Assembly: GCA_031273985.1 (NCBI GenBank)
Contig: JAISQV010000116.1
Coordinates: 1-26,623 of the forward strand
Length of the DNA: 26,623 nt
Origin: Spirochaetaceae bacterium
GTDB lineage: Bacteria; Spirochaetota; Spirochaetia; Treponematales; Breznakiellaceae
Reading direction: 5' to 3'
Positions 14,544 to 20,825 of this stretch are shown here, one piece after another (within the stretch, counting starts at the first letter, position 1; each line of letters begins with the position of its first letter). Under the pieces are notes generated by a model. It saw nothing but the letters and a program-made list of their open reading frames with translations, was not told where the DNA came from and did not search any database. A program made the position numbers and the translations under genes.

Positions 14544-15751
14544 GGACCAGACGGGACGGCGCGGGCTTCGTTCTTCTCATCCTCATCGCGGTGCTCTTTG
14601 CCGGGGCCGTGGTCTTTACCCTGACCTCTCTCAAGCAGGACCCCATAGAGGAGGCCATATCCGGGGACCGGGTGATCAACACCCTCTTTGTCCTGGAGGC
14701 GGAGGAGAAGCCCCTGGCGACTTATGTGCTGATGTACTACCCCGGCACCCGCAAGGCCGCCGTATTCAACGTTCCCGGCGAGGTGGGCCGCATACTGCGG
14801 AGCATAGACCGGGTGGACCGCATAGACCGGGTCTACGCCCCCAACCGCATTGGCCCCTACGAGCAGGAAATTGAGAACCTTCTGGGGCTGGAGCTCAACT
14901 TTTCCTGCGTCTTTACCACCGGCGCATTGGTACGCCTGGTGGACCTCCTTGAAGGGGTGGACATATTCATCCCCGGCCCGGTGGCCGTCTACGACCCCGC
15001 AAATCCCGTCTTCTTTCCCTCGGGGCTGGTCCGGCTGGACGGGGACAAGGCCCGCTCCTGGCTTAGCTACCAGCCCCCCGACGAGGATGAGGGGGAGGCG
15101 GCTTCCCGCCGGCAGCGTTTCTTTCTGGGCCTTATCAGGCGCCTGGGCCAACGGAAGGACATATTCGCCAACCCCGCCCTGGCGGGAATCTTTCACGGCC
15201 TCATCAAGACCGGCATGGATCAGCAGGCCCAGCTCAGAATCTTCGGCGATTTTGCCGGCATTGATATGGACCGGATACCCATACAATCCGTGGGGGGCAC
15301 CCGGAAGGAAGTTTCCGGCCAAACCCTGCTGATCCCCTACTACGACGGCAGCCAGATCAAGGAATTTGTGCGCTATGCCCTGACCGCCCTGACCCGGCAG
15401 TCCGAGGGCGCGGGAGACGAGCGGGTCTTTACCGTGGAGGTCCTCAACGGCACCGGCACCACGGGCCTTGCCGGGCGCACTGCGGAACTGCTCCGGGGCT
15501 TCGGCTACGATGTCATTTCCATAGGAAACGCCGCCAGAAACGACTACGAAAGCACCCAGGTCATAGACCGTTCCGGCTTCCGGGAGGTGGGCGCGGCCTT
15601 TGCCGGGGTGATACGCTGCGGCAACATCAGCTTCGAGCCCCCGGCCTACGGCGAAGGGGCGGAAATGATCCTGCAGAATCCGGAGTACAAGGCGGACCTA
15701 ACCCTCATAATTGGGAGAGACTTTGATGGAAGATACGTTACAGGCGGATAG
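14540..15751 (+). CDS. LytR-CpsA-Psr (LCP)-like protein with LytR_C domain
   Basis: The 403-residue protein has a membrane anchor (residues 8-30, GAGFVLLILIAVLFAGAVVF). A diverged LCP domain follows (about 45-250), and a LytR_C domain from about 295 (RVFTVEVLNGTGTTGLAG, then ELLRGFGYDVISIG). It would face the periplasm. LCP enzymes transfer polyprenyl-phosphate-linked polymers to peptidoglycan. Here the usual SIPRD-type strand reads NVPGE (77-81), and the YVRSRK-like stretch after LDGDKARSW is replaced by LSYQPP, so key phosphate-binding Arg and Asp residues seem lost. Transferase activity is therefore doubtful. It overlaps nadD by 4 bases and rsfS by 26 bases, so it is part of the operon. 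Confidence 0.82.
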   Translation: MRTRRDGAGFVLLILIAVLFAGAVVFTLTSLKQDPIEEAISGDRVINTLFVLEAEEKPLATYVLMYYPGTRKAAVFNVPGEVGRILRSIDRVDRIDRVYAPNRIGPYEQEIENLLGLELNFSCVFTTGALVRLVDLLEGVDIFIPGPVAVYDPANPVFFPSGLVRLDGDKARSWLSYQPPDEDEGEAASRRQRFFLGLIRRLGQRKDIFANPALAGIFHGLIKTGMDQQAQLRIFGDFAGIDMDRIPIQSVGGTRKEVSGQTLLIPYYDGSQIKEFVRYALTALTRQSEGAGDERVFTVEVLNGTGTTGLAGRTAELLRGFGYDVISIGNAARNDYESTQVIDRSGFREVGAAFAGVIRCGNISFEPPAYGEGAEMILQNPEYKADLTLIIGRDFDGRYVTGG

Positions 15752-16067
15752 GCTGGCCCGTGCCCTGGGGGAACTCCTCGCGGAACACCGGGGGCAGGAC
15801 GTGGCGGTGCTGGATCTGCGGGAGATAAACGGCTGGACAGACTTCTTTGTCATCGCCACCGCGTCAAGCTCCGCCCATATGCAGGGACTCCTCAAGTTTA
15901 TCCGGGACTTCGCCCGCGAAACAGGGGCGGAGATCCTGCACGGCCGCCGGAAATCGGGCATCGACGAGGACTGGAACCTCGTAGACTTCGGCTCCGTGGT
16001 GGTACACCTCATGTCCGCCAGGGCGCGGGCCTTTTACGAGCTGGAGCGTCTCTGGGGCCAGTCCTGA
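15726..16067 (+). CDS. rsfS: Ribosomal silencing factor RsfS
   Basis: The 113-residue protein matches RsfS (YbeB/DUF143), which binds L14 and blocks subunit joining under starvation. Characteristic segments are VLDLREINGWTDFFVIATASS, HMQGLLKFIRDF, GRRKSGIDEDWNLVDFGSVVVHLMS and the closing RAFYELERLWGQ. ATG 15726 has GGGAGAG seven to thirteen bases upstream; an in-frame ATG at 15711 would add five residues and lie within that site. The 26-base overlap with the LCP gene suggests coupling. Placing RsfS after NadD is a widespread arrangement. It is the last + strand gene before a convergent small gene. Confidence 0.95.
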   Translation: MEDTLQADRLARALGELLAEHRGQDVAVLDLREINGWTDFFVIATASSSAHMQGLLKFIRDFARETGAEILHGRRKSGIDEDWNLVDFGSVVVHLMSARARAFYELERLWGQS

Positions 16068-16113
16068 CGGCTCCCCGCCGGTCCGGCCCGCAGCCCCTCA
16101 GTTCCCGCTGTCC

Positions 16114-16401
16114 CTACTCGTCGAAATCATCGTAGTCTACGCCGTCTTCGTAGTCGTAATCATCGTCCTCGTCCTCAAAGTCGTCGTCATCATCATCGTC
16201 AAAGTCATCATCGTCAAAGTCATCGTCAAAATCGTCTTCCATATCGTCAAAATCATCATCGTCGTCCACATCATCGTCATCTTCGCCATCGTCGCCGAAG
16301 AAGAGAAAAGGAAGAGGTTCAACGGTTTCTCCGCTCCAAACGGGAACCAGGGCAAGTTCTTCAGAATGCATGGCGTCCAAACGAACCATAGTCTTCTCCA
16401 T
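16114..16401 (-). CDS. Small protein with a long Asp/Glu tail
   Basis: I do not recognise a family. The 95-residue product has about 35 ordinary N-terminal residues (MEKTMVRLDAMHSEELALVP, then VWSGETVEPLPFLFFG). A tail of about 60 residues follows that is almost all Asp with some Glu, Phe, Tyr and Met in a DDDFDD rhythm. The start is set by the promoter: TTGACA at 16452-16447 and TATGTT at 16429-16424 put transcription near 16417, just before ATG 16401, so the longer open frame from 16452 cannot be fully translated from it. The tail DNA is a GAT/GAC-rich low-complexity tract. It is the only protein gene on the - strand here. A nucleic-acid mimic, a basic-protein chaperone or a calcium buffer are possible, none shown. 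Confidence 0.72.
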   Translation of the reverse strand: MEKTMVRLDAMHSEELALVPVWSGETVEPLPFLFFGDDGEDDDDVDDDDDFDDMEDDFDDDFDDDDFDDDDDDDFEDEDDDYDYEDGVDYDDFDE

Positions 16402-16423
16402 TACGGTTGATTTTTTCTCTTGA

Positions 16424-16452
16424 AACATAAGTGAGAGTATTTTGTCTGTCAA
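16424..16452 (-). promoter_or_regulatory. Promoter of the Asp-rich protein gene
   Basis: On the - strand, consensus TTGACA (16452-16447) and TATGTT (16429-16424) are 17 bases apart. The implied transcription start is about 16 bases before ATG 16401, leaving room for only a weak purine ribosome-binding site. Confidence 0.78.
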
Positions 16453-16826
16453 CCGGTTTCGCTTCTATATCGGCAAATTTTTTGAAAGGTAAAGGCCGCC
16501 GCGGGCTCTTTCCTGCGGATCATAAGGGCGCATCCCCGGCCTGTTCCAGGCCGGGGACCGGGCTATCCGGGGCTCCGCTATCGCTCCGGCCCCGGTGCTT
16601 CGCACCGGGTCTGCCCTTCGGGCACCCCTCCTATCCCTTGCGCGGAAGAGCCCAAAGGAACCTGTTCGCAATCTTATCTTCACCTCTTCCTTCGTATCTT
16701 TGTGGTTTCCTATTTTGCGGATTTGTATTCAGTCCGGAATTGCGGGTCAAGTCCATCTCCTTACTACCTACTTCTTACTCTCTCCTACCTCCTATCTAGT
16801 ATCTGCGGAGTAACGCGCCGCGCCCG
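16453..16826. other. Gene-free spacer with hairpin-rich element, dispersed repeat and pyrimidine tract
   Basis: No gene is supported. From left to right it holds a hairpin-rich element bounded by GGGCTCTT and AAGAGCCC (16503-16653), a CTTTGTGGTTTCC motif resembling the inverse of ACCACAAAGG at the window end, and a copy of the 9585-9620 repeat (16717-16752). A T/C-rich tract (about 16751-16798) follows, then the ispE promoter. Confidence 0.65.
16503..16653. repeat. MITE-like hairpin element with imperfect terminal inverted repeats
   Basis: The ends GGGCTCTTTCCTGCG (16503-16517) and CGCGGAAGAGCCC (16641-16653) are imperfect inverted repeats. Inside lie CCCCGGCCTG/ttc/CAGGCCGGGG (16534-16556), CCCGGTGC/ttc/GCACCGGG (16591-16609) and TGCCC/ttc/GGGCA (16612-16624). 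All three loops are TTC. No coding frame fits. Non-autonomous mobility is inferred from the layout only. Confidence 0.55.
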
Positions 16827-16855
16827 TTGACACCGGCCCGCTTTTCCTGTACAGT
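16827..16855 (+). promoter_or_regulatory. Promoter upstream of ispE
   Basis: TTGACA (16827-16832) and TACAGT (16850-16855) are 17 bases apart, implying a start near 16862 and a leader of about 60 bases before ispE. Confidence 0.75.
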
Positions 16856-16920
16856 GAGCCCTGGCAGCTTTGCCGTCTGTTTTGAGTCGCCCTGCGGCTT
16901 GTTGAGGGAGTTTTGCTGAT

Positions 16921-17892
16921 TTGGGCCGGGTCTGTAGGGTTGAGGCGCCGTGTAAGGTCAATGTGCATCTGGGAGTGGGGGAGCGCCGTCCTGACGGCTA
17001 CCATCTTCTTGACAGTATTTTTCTTTGCCTCGATTTTGGCGACAGTCTTTTTGTCGAAGAGGGGGAGCGGGGCGGGGCGATCGAGGCGGTCCTGGAGCCG
17101 GAGGGCGGGGCGGATATTCCGGCGGCGGAGAATTTGGCCTGCCGGGCGGCGGCGCTGTTCAGGGAATCTTCCGGCTATGACCGGGCGTTGCGCATACGCA
17201 TCGTCAAGCGCATACCCCTGGGCGGCGGGCTGGGGGGCGGCTCCTCCGATGCGGCGGCGGTGCTGCGGGCACTGAATCTTTTGTCGGGCGCCGCCTATTC
17301 CCGGAGGGGCCTTGCCCTCATGGCGGAGAGGCTGGGGAGCGATGTTCCCTTCTTCCTCTCCGGCGGCGCCGCCCTGGTCAGCGGCAGGGGGGAGCGGATA
17401 AGGCCCCTTCCGCCGGGGAGTCTTCTGGGGGCGTCTGGGGAGAAACCCTCGGCAAGCCCGCGGGCTTCCCCCCTGGGGTTTTTGCTGGTGAATCCCGGTT
17501 TTCCGAGTTCCACCGCGGCGGCCTTTGCCCAACTGGACGCCCACAGGGCGGGCCCCGGGGCGGGAGCGGTCAAAAGGGGCGTTTCCGTGGAAGATGCGGC
17601 TGAATCTCTCGCCGGAGACCCCGCCCGTTGGCCCTACAGCAATGATTTTTTGCCGGTTTTCCGGGCCGCGGGGGCGGCGGACGGGGTTTACGATAGGATC
17701 TTGGACGATTTGAAGGCCCAGGGAGCCGTGTTTTCGGGTCTTTCCGGGGCCGGGTCCAGTTGTTTTGGGGTTTTTCCCCATAAAGGAGCGATACTAGAAG
17801 CAGAAAACACCCTGAAAAGGCACTGGCCTTTTGTTCAACCTATGTTTTTTCTTGCGTCAATGCCTCCGCCGGTGTTACTATGTTACCAATGA
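16921..17892 (+). CDS. ispE: 4-diphosphocytidyl-2-C-methyl-D-erythritol kinase
   Basis: The 323-residue GHMP kinase phosphorylates CDP-methylerythritol in the MEP isoprenoid pathway in the cytosol. It shows the family start VEAPCKVNVHLGVGERRPDGYHLLDSIF, the ATP-binding loop PLGGGLGGGSSDAAA (99-113) and the C-terminal glycine loop FSGLSGAGSSCFGVF. The start is TTG at 16921, with GAGGGAG ten bases upstream; no ATG or GTG fits the N terminus better. It is somewhat longer than the Escherichia coli enzyme because of inserts around residues 165-185 (GEKPSASPRASPLG). It is followed 21 bases later by spoVG, the same pairing seen in Bacillus and other treponemes. Confidence 0.94.
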   Translation: MGRVCRVEAPCKVNVHLGVGERRPDGYHLLDSIFLCLDFGDSLFVEEGERGGAIEAVLEPEGGADIPAAENLACRAAALFRESSGYDRALRIRIVKRIPLGGGLGGGSSDAAAVLRALNLLSGAAYSRRGLALMAERLGSDVPFFLSGGAALVSGRGERIRPLPPGSLLGASGEKPSASPRASPLGFLLVNPGFPSSTAAAFAQLDAHRAGPGAGAVKRGVSVEDAAESLAGDPARWPYSNDFLPVFRAAGAADGVYDRILDDLKAQGAVFSGLSGAGSSCFGVFPHKGAILEAENTLKRHWPFVQPMFFLASMPPPVLLCYQ

Positions 17893-17913
17893 CAGGCGCC
17901 GAAAGGAGTATGT

Positions 17914-18195
17914 ATGGAAATTACAGATATTCGGGTCCGTAAAGTTACCGGAGAGGGGAAGCTAAAGGCCTATGTAACAGTGACATTTGACAATTGTTTT
18001 GTGGTTCATAATGTGAAGATCATTGAGGGAAAGAGCGGCATATTCATCGCCATGCCGAGCCGCAAGACCAGGGCGGGGGAGTACAAGGATGTCGCTCACC
18101 CCATTCACCCGGATTTCCGGGCGGAGCTGCAAAAGCAGATTCTGGATCATTACGATTTCGGAAATGTGGAAGATGATCTATCGGTAGAGATATAG
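17914..18195 (+). CDS. spoVG: SpoVG-family nucleic-acid-binding regulator
   Basis: The 93-residue protein is a typical SpoVG: MEITDIRVRKV, LKAYVTVTFDNCFVVHNVKIIEGKSG, then FIAMPSRKTRAGEYKDVAHPI. In Borrelia and Gram-positive bacteria SpoVG binds DNA and RNA and adjusts expression of many genes; spirochaetes do not sporulate, so the name is historical. GAAAGGAG lies before the ATG. It follows ispE closely and probably shares its transcript. tRNA-Gln lies 43 bases downstream. Confidence 0.96.
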   Translation: MEITDIRVRKVTGEGKLKAYVTVTFDNCFVVHNVKIIEGKSGIFIAMPSRKTRAGEYKDVAHPIHPDFRAELQKQILDHYDFGNVEDDLSVEI

Positions 18196-18238
18196 CCCCG
18201 GTCCTGGGATGCGCCCGGAACGGCGGGGCTGATTATTT

Positions 18239-18310
18239 TGGGACGTAGGCAAGTGGTAAGCCACCGGGTTTTGGCTCCGGTATGCACAGGTTCGAACCCT
18301 GTCGTCCCAG
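18239..18310 (+). tRNA. tRNA-Gln (anticodon TTG)
   Basis: The cloverleaf has acceptor TGGGACG/CGTCCCA, D stem GGC/GCC, anticodon stem CCGGG/TCCGG with loop TTTTGGC and T stem ACAGG/CCTGT with loop TTCGAAC. The anticodon is TTG. U1-A72 and G73 agree with tRNA-Gln identity. CCA is not encoded. No separate promoter is evident, so it may be cut from the ispE-spoVG transcript. Confidence 0.92.
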
Positions 18311-18348
18311 GATGGATAGGGGTTTGTTGCGCTTCGCGCATAAATATC

Positions 18349-18378
18349 GTATAAAAATTCACTTGTGAATTTTTATAC
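18349..18378. repeat. Perfect AT-rich palindrome between tRNA-Gln and rplY
   Basis: Arms GTATAAAAATTCAC and GTGAATTTTTATAC (14 bp) flank a TT loop. It is the first of three perfect inverted repeats in the rplY leader. Its A/T richness is unlike the surrounding genes, and no T-run beyond the stem is present. Confidence 0.75.
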
Positions 18379-18404
18379 CTTGCAAACTCCGAAGGCGGTC
18401 CGTT

Positions 18405-18446
18405 ACTCGTAGCTTTTTTGCATGAATATGCAAAAAAGCTACGAGT
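18405..18446. repeat. Perfect 19-bp hairpin upstream of rplY
   Basis: ACTCGTAGCTTTTTTGCAT and its exact complement flank a GAAT loop. This is the longest perfect stem in the window. The T-run is internal to the arm, so it is not a standard terminator for either strand. Confidence 0.8.
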
Positions 18447-18525
18447 GCGACAGGCTGCCAGGGGGCCGGGAAGCCGGCCTGGAAAAAGCAGCTTGAGGCC
18501 CGCTTTTTCTTTTGCATCCAAGGCT

Positions 18526-18556
18526 GCGGTTCCAAAATCCGACATTTTGGAACCGC
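18526..18556. promoter_or_regulatory. Perfect hairpin just before the rplY ribosome-binding site
   Basis: GCGGTTCCAAAAT and ATTTTGGAACCGC (13 bp) flank CCGAC, 26 bases before the rplY ATG. A related but imperfect palindrome with a 5-base centre lies 18 bases before ftsH (20785-20807). A translational or operator role is inferred from position. Confidence 0.6.
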
Positions 18557-18582
18557 CTCAAATTTAAGGTGGGGGTTAGGAG

Positions 18583-19209
18583 ATGAGCGAGGTTGTTTTT
18601 CAGGCCCGGAAACGGACCGATTCGGGCTCGGCCGAGGCCCGGCGGCTGCGCCGCCAGGGGCGTATCCCGGCGGTTATCTATGGGGCCAAGGGCCAGTCCC
18701 AGACCATAGACCTGGACGCTGTGGAATTTGCCGGCGGGCTCAGAGGTATTTCGGAGAGCACCATCGTCAAGGTTACCATTGACAACGAGAGCCACGATGC
18801 CTTTGTCAAGGATACCCAGCGGAACATGGTGAGCGGCGGCATACTCCATGTGGATTTCTACGAGATTGATACGAATCAGATCCTCCGGGCCAGGGTGCCC
18901 CTGAATGTTTTTGGGAACCCCGTCGGGATACGCAACGGCGGCATCTTCGAGTCTCCCCTCCACGATATTGAGGTTGAGTGCCTGCCCCGGGATCTTCCCC
19001 CCCGGATCAGTGTCGATGTGTCCGGCCTGGATGTGAATCAGTCGATCCACGTCCGGGACCTTGCCCTGGGCGAAGGGGTACGCCTCATTTCAGGGGGCGA
19101 TCAGGTGATTGCCCTGGTCAAGTTTGCCAAGGCTGAGGAAGCCGCCGCCGTGGAAGAAACCGCCCCGGCGGAACCCGCGGATGCCAAGAAAGCCGAGGCC
19201 AAGGCTTAA
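18583..19209 (+). CDS. rplY: 50S ribosomal protein L25, long CTC form
   Basis: The 208-residue protein is the two-domain L25/CTC form that binds 5S rRNA. The L25 domain covers about residues 1-95 (FQARKRTDSGSAEARRLRRQ, then RIPAVIYGAKGQ). The beta domain follows (VPLNVFGNPVGIRNGGIFE, HDIEVECLPRDLPPRISVDVS). It ends in an Ala/Glu/Lys tail of about 25 residues. TTAGGAG sits close before the ATG. A perfect hairpin lies 26 bases upstream of the start. The usual downstream partner pth is missing here; tilS follows almost directly. Confidence 0.96.
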   Translation: MSEVVFQARKRTDSGSAEARRLRRQGRIPAVIYGAKGQSQTIDLDAVEFAGGLRGISESTIVKVTIDNESHDAFVKDTQRNMVSGGILHVDFYEIDTNQILRARVPLNVFGNPVGIRNGGIFESPLHDIEVECLPRDLPPRISVDVSGLDVNQSIHVRDLALGEGVRLISGGDQVIALVKFAKAEEAAAVEETAPAEPADAKKAEAKA

Positions 19210-19231
19210 GGACAACCCGGACCTGCAAAGC

Positions 19232-20578
19232 ATGGCGGCGGCGGCGCTGGCGGATTTCCCCCGGGGCAGCCGTTTCCTCCTGGCGGTTTCCGGGGGCGCC
19301 GATTCCACGGCCATGCTGGCGGCGCTGGCCCCCGCCGCCCTGGAGCGGGGCTGGGTCCTGCGCTGCTTCCATGTGGAACACGGGATACGCCCCGCCCCTG
19401 AAAGCCGGGGGGATGCCGAGGCGGTGAAGGATCTGGCCTCCCGTTTCAAGGTCCCCTGGCGGGTCTGCCATATTCCGCCGGGGCGCATTGCCGGGGCCGC
19501 CCGGCGTTGGGGTTCCGGCATAGAGGCCGCCGCCCGGCGCTTCCGCCGCCGCGCCTGGAACCGGGAAAGGCGGCGCATAGGCGCCCGGCGTATCCTCGTG
19601 GCCCACACCCGGGACGATCTTCTTGAAAATGTGCTGATGGCCTTTCTCCGGGGGGCGGGCCCTTCGGGGCTTGCCGCCATGCCTCCCTCCAGGGGCGCTG
19701 TCGTGAGGCCCCTCCTTGGGGCGGGCCGCTCCCAGATAGAGTCCTGGCTTGCCTGCCGGGGCCTTTCCTACCGCAGAGACTCCACCAATGCCGATACCGG
19801 CCTCCTTCGTAACCGGGTGCGCCTCCTCCTCGTCCCCCAGTTGGACAGGTACTTTCCCGCGTGGCGCGGGGCCGCACTGAAGTTGGCCGAAACCCAGGGG
19901 CTTGCCGCCGGTTTTCTTGTTGAGGAGGCGGCGCGGCTCCTGCCCTGGGCGGAGGCCGGGGGGGCCCTCGCTACGGGCCGGGGGGCTTTTTTCGCGGCCC
20001 CGCCCATACTCCGGGAGGAGGCCCTCTTTCGGGGGGCGGACCTCCTGGGGGCGCGGAAGCCCCCGGCCCGTACGGAGCCGGATATTTCCCCCGGAAGGGG
20101 CGGGAGGCCCCGGCGGGAGGCGCTGCGGCGTTTTGCGGCGGGGGGCCTCAAGGCCCTGGACCTGGGACCCCTCCGGGGGGAGATTCGGGGGGAGCGGGTG
20201 GTTTTAAGCCCCCCCCCAGGCGGCGGGGAGCGGGGTTTTTCCGGCTTGATAAAAGAGCCCGGCCTCTATACCCTCATGGGGTTGACCCTTGTTGTGCGCG
20301 GGGAATCCGCCGGGCCGGACTCCGGGGCCCCGGAATCCGGGGCCGCCTTTCAGGCGGAATTGCCCCTGGTTCTGCGATCCCCCCTGCCGGGGGAAGGCGG
20401 CCCCTTGCTTGCACGGCAGCGGTTTTTGGGGTATACCGAATTCATCACCGTCTGCGATCGTCTGGGTGTGGCGGCCTTAATCGGCGTGGGGCCCGGCAAG
20501 GCGGATGTGCTGGTCCGGCGGGAAGGGGAACGCGGCGAAAACGCCGGATTTTTTACCGTGCTCATAACCCTAGGGTAG
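19232..20578 (+). CDS. tilS: tRNA(Ile)-lysidine synthase
   Basis: The 448-residue enzyme converts C34 of tRNA-Ile(CAU) to lysidine using ATP and lysine, which changes both codon reading and charging. The N-terminal PP-loop domain carries AVSGGADSTAM (SGGADS at 20-25), FHVEHGIRP and VAHTRDDLLENVLMAFLRGAG. The connecting region has SYRRDSTNADTGLLRNRVRLLLVPQL, the strongest family signature. The C-terminal domain is weakly conserved and ends with a TilS_C-like LPGEGGPL...GYTEFI stretch. ATG 19232 is the first in-frame ATG after the rplY stop but has a poor ribosome-binding site, so translation may depend on rplY or use a CTG at 19223. A usual catalytic-domain segment is rich in Arg here. Confidence 0.93.
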   Translation: MAAAALADFPRGSRFLLAVSGGADSTAMLAALAPAALERGWVLRCFHVEHGIRPAPESRGDAEAVKDLASRFKVPWRVCHIPPGRIAGAARRWGSGIEAAARRFRRRAWNRERRRIGARRILVAHTRDDLLENVLMAFLRGAGPSGLAAMPPSRGAVVRPLLGAGRSQIESWLACRGLSYRRDSTNADTGLLRNRVRLLLVPQLDRYFPAWRGAALKLAETQGLAAGFLVEEAARLLPWAEAGGALATGRGAFFAAPPILREEALFRGADLLGARKPPARTEPDISPGRGGRPRREALRRFAAGGLKALDLGPLRGEIRGERVVLSPPPGGGERGFSGLIKEPGLYTLMGLTLVVRGESAGPDSGAPESGAAFQAELPLVLRSPLPGEGGPLLARQRFLGYTEFITVCDRLGVAALIGVGPGKADVLVRREGERGENAGFFTVLITLG

Positions 20579-20621
20579 GAGCGGTCTGTCCGAGTAACCG
20601 GCTCGTGGACGGATACTGGAA

Positions 20622-20651
20622 GATTTCCCAAAACTCCAGTTTTGGGAAATC
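20622..20651. repeat. Perfect palindrome in the tilS-ftsH spacer
   Basis: GATTTCCCAAAACT and AGTTTTGGGAAATC (14 bp) flank CC. A TATAAT hexamer starts five bases later at 20657. The TTCCCAAAA...TTTTGGGAA core recalls the palindromes at 18526-18556 and 20785-20807. Confidence 0.7.
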
Positions 20652-20656
20652 CTCAC

Positions 20657-20662
20657 TATAAT
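20657..20662 (+). promoter_or_regulatory. Possible -10 box for ftsH
   Basis: A perfect TATAAT lies 163 bases before the ftsH ATG, but the place of its -35 box is occupied by the preceding palindrome and has no TTGACA. The promoter is therefore uncertain, or depends on an activator. Confidence 0.3.
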
Positions 20663-20784
20663 AAGCCGGTTCCGGGTTTATCCCGCGGTCGCGCTGTCAT
20701 GCGTTGGTCATGGGGTTTCGGAGCCGGCGGCGGAAAAAAGGGCCAAGGCCTGCTTTTCTTTCATCCAATAAGTCCAGAGGTCTC

Positions 20785-20807
20785 TTTCAAAATGCGGTGT
20801 TTTGGAA
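20785..20807. promoter_or_regulatory. Imperfect hairpin just before the ftsH start
   Basis: TTTCAAAAT and GTTTTGGAA pair at seven of nine positions (more counting G-U) around GCGGT, 18 bases before ATG 20826. Position and sequence resemble the rplY hairpin at 18526-18556. Confidence 0.45.
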
Positions 20808-20825
20808 GGGGTCATAAGCGGAAAA

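Noticed and set aside
16431..16799. Open frame of 122 codons in the spacer before ispE
   Set aside because: It translates the hairpin element and the pyrimidine tract (repetitive Pro/Ser/Leu), and the element structure explains the sequence better.
18150..18545. Open frame of 131 codons on the - strand across tRNA-Gln and the rplY leader
   Set aside because: It reads through the complement of tRNA-Gln (TTGFEPVHTGAKTRWLTTCLRPK is that translation) and the palindromes; no ribosome-binding site or family is evident.
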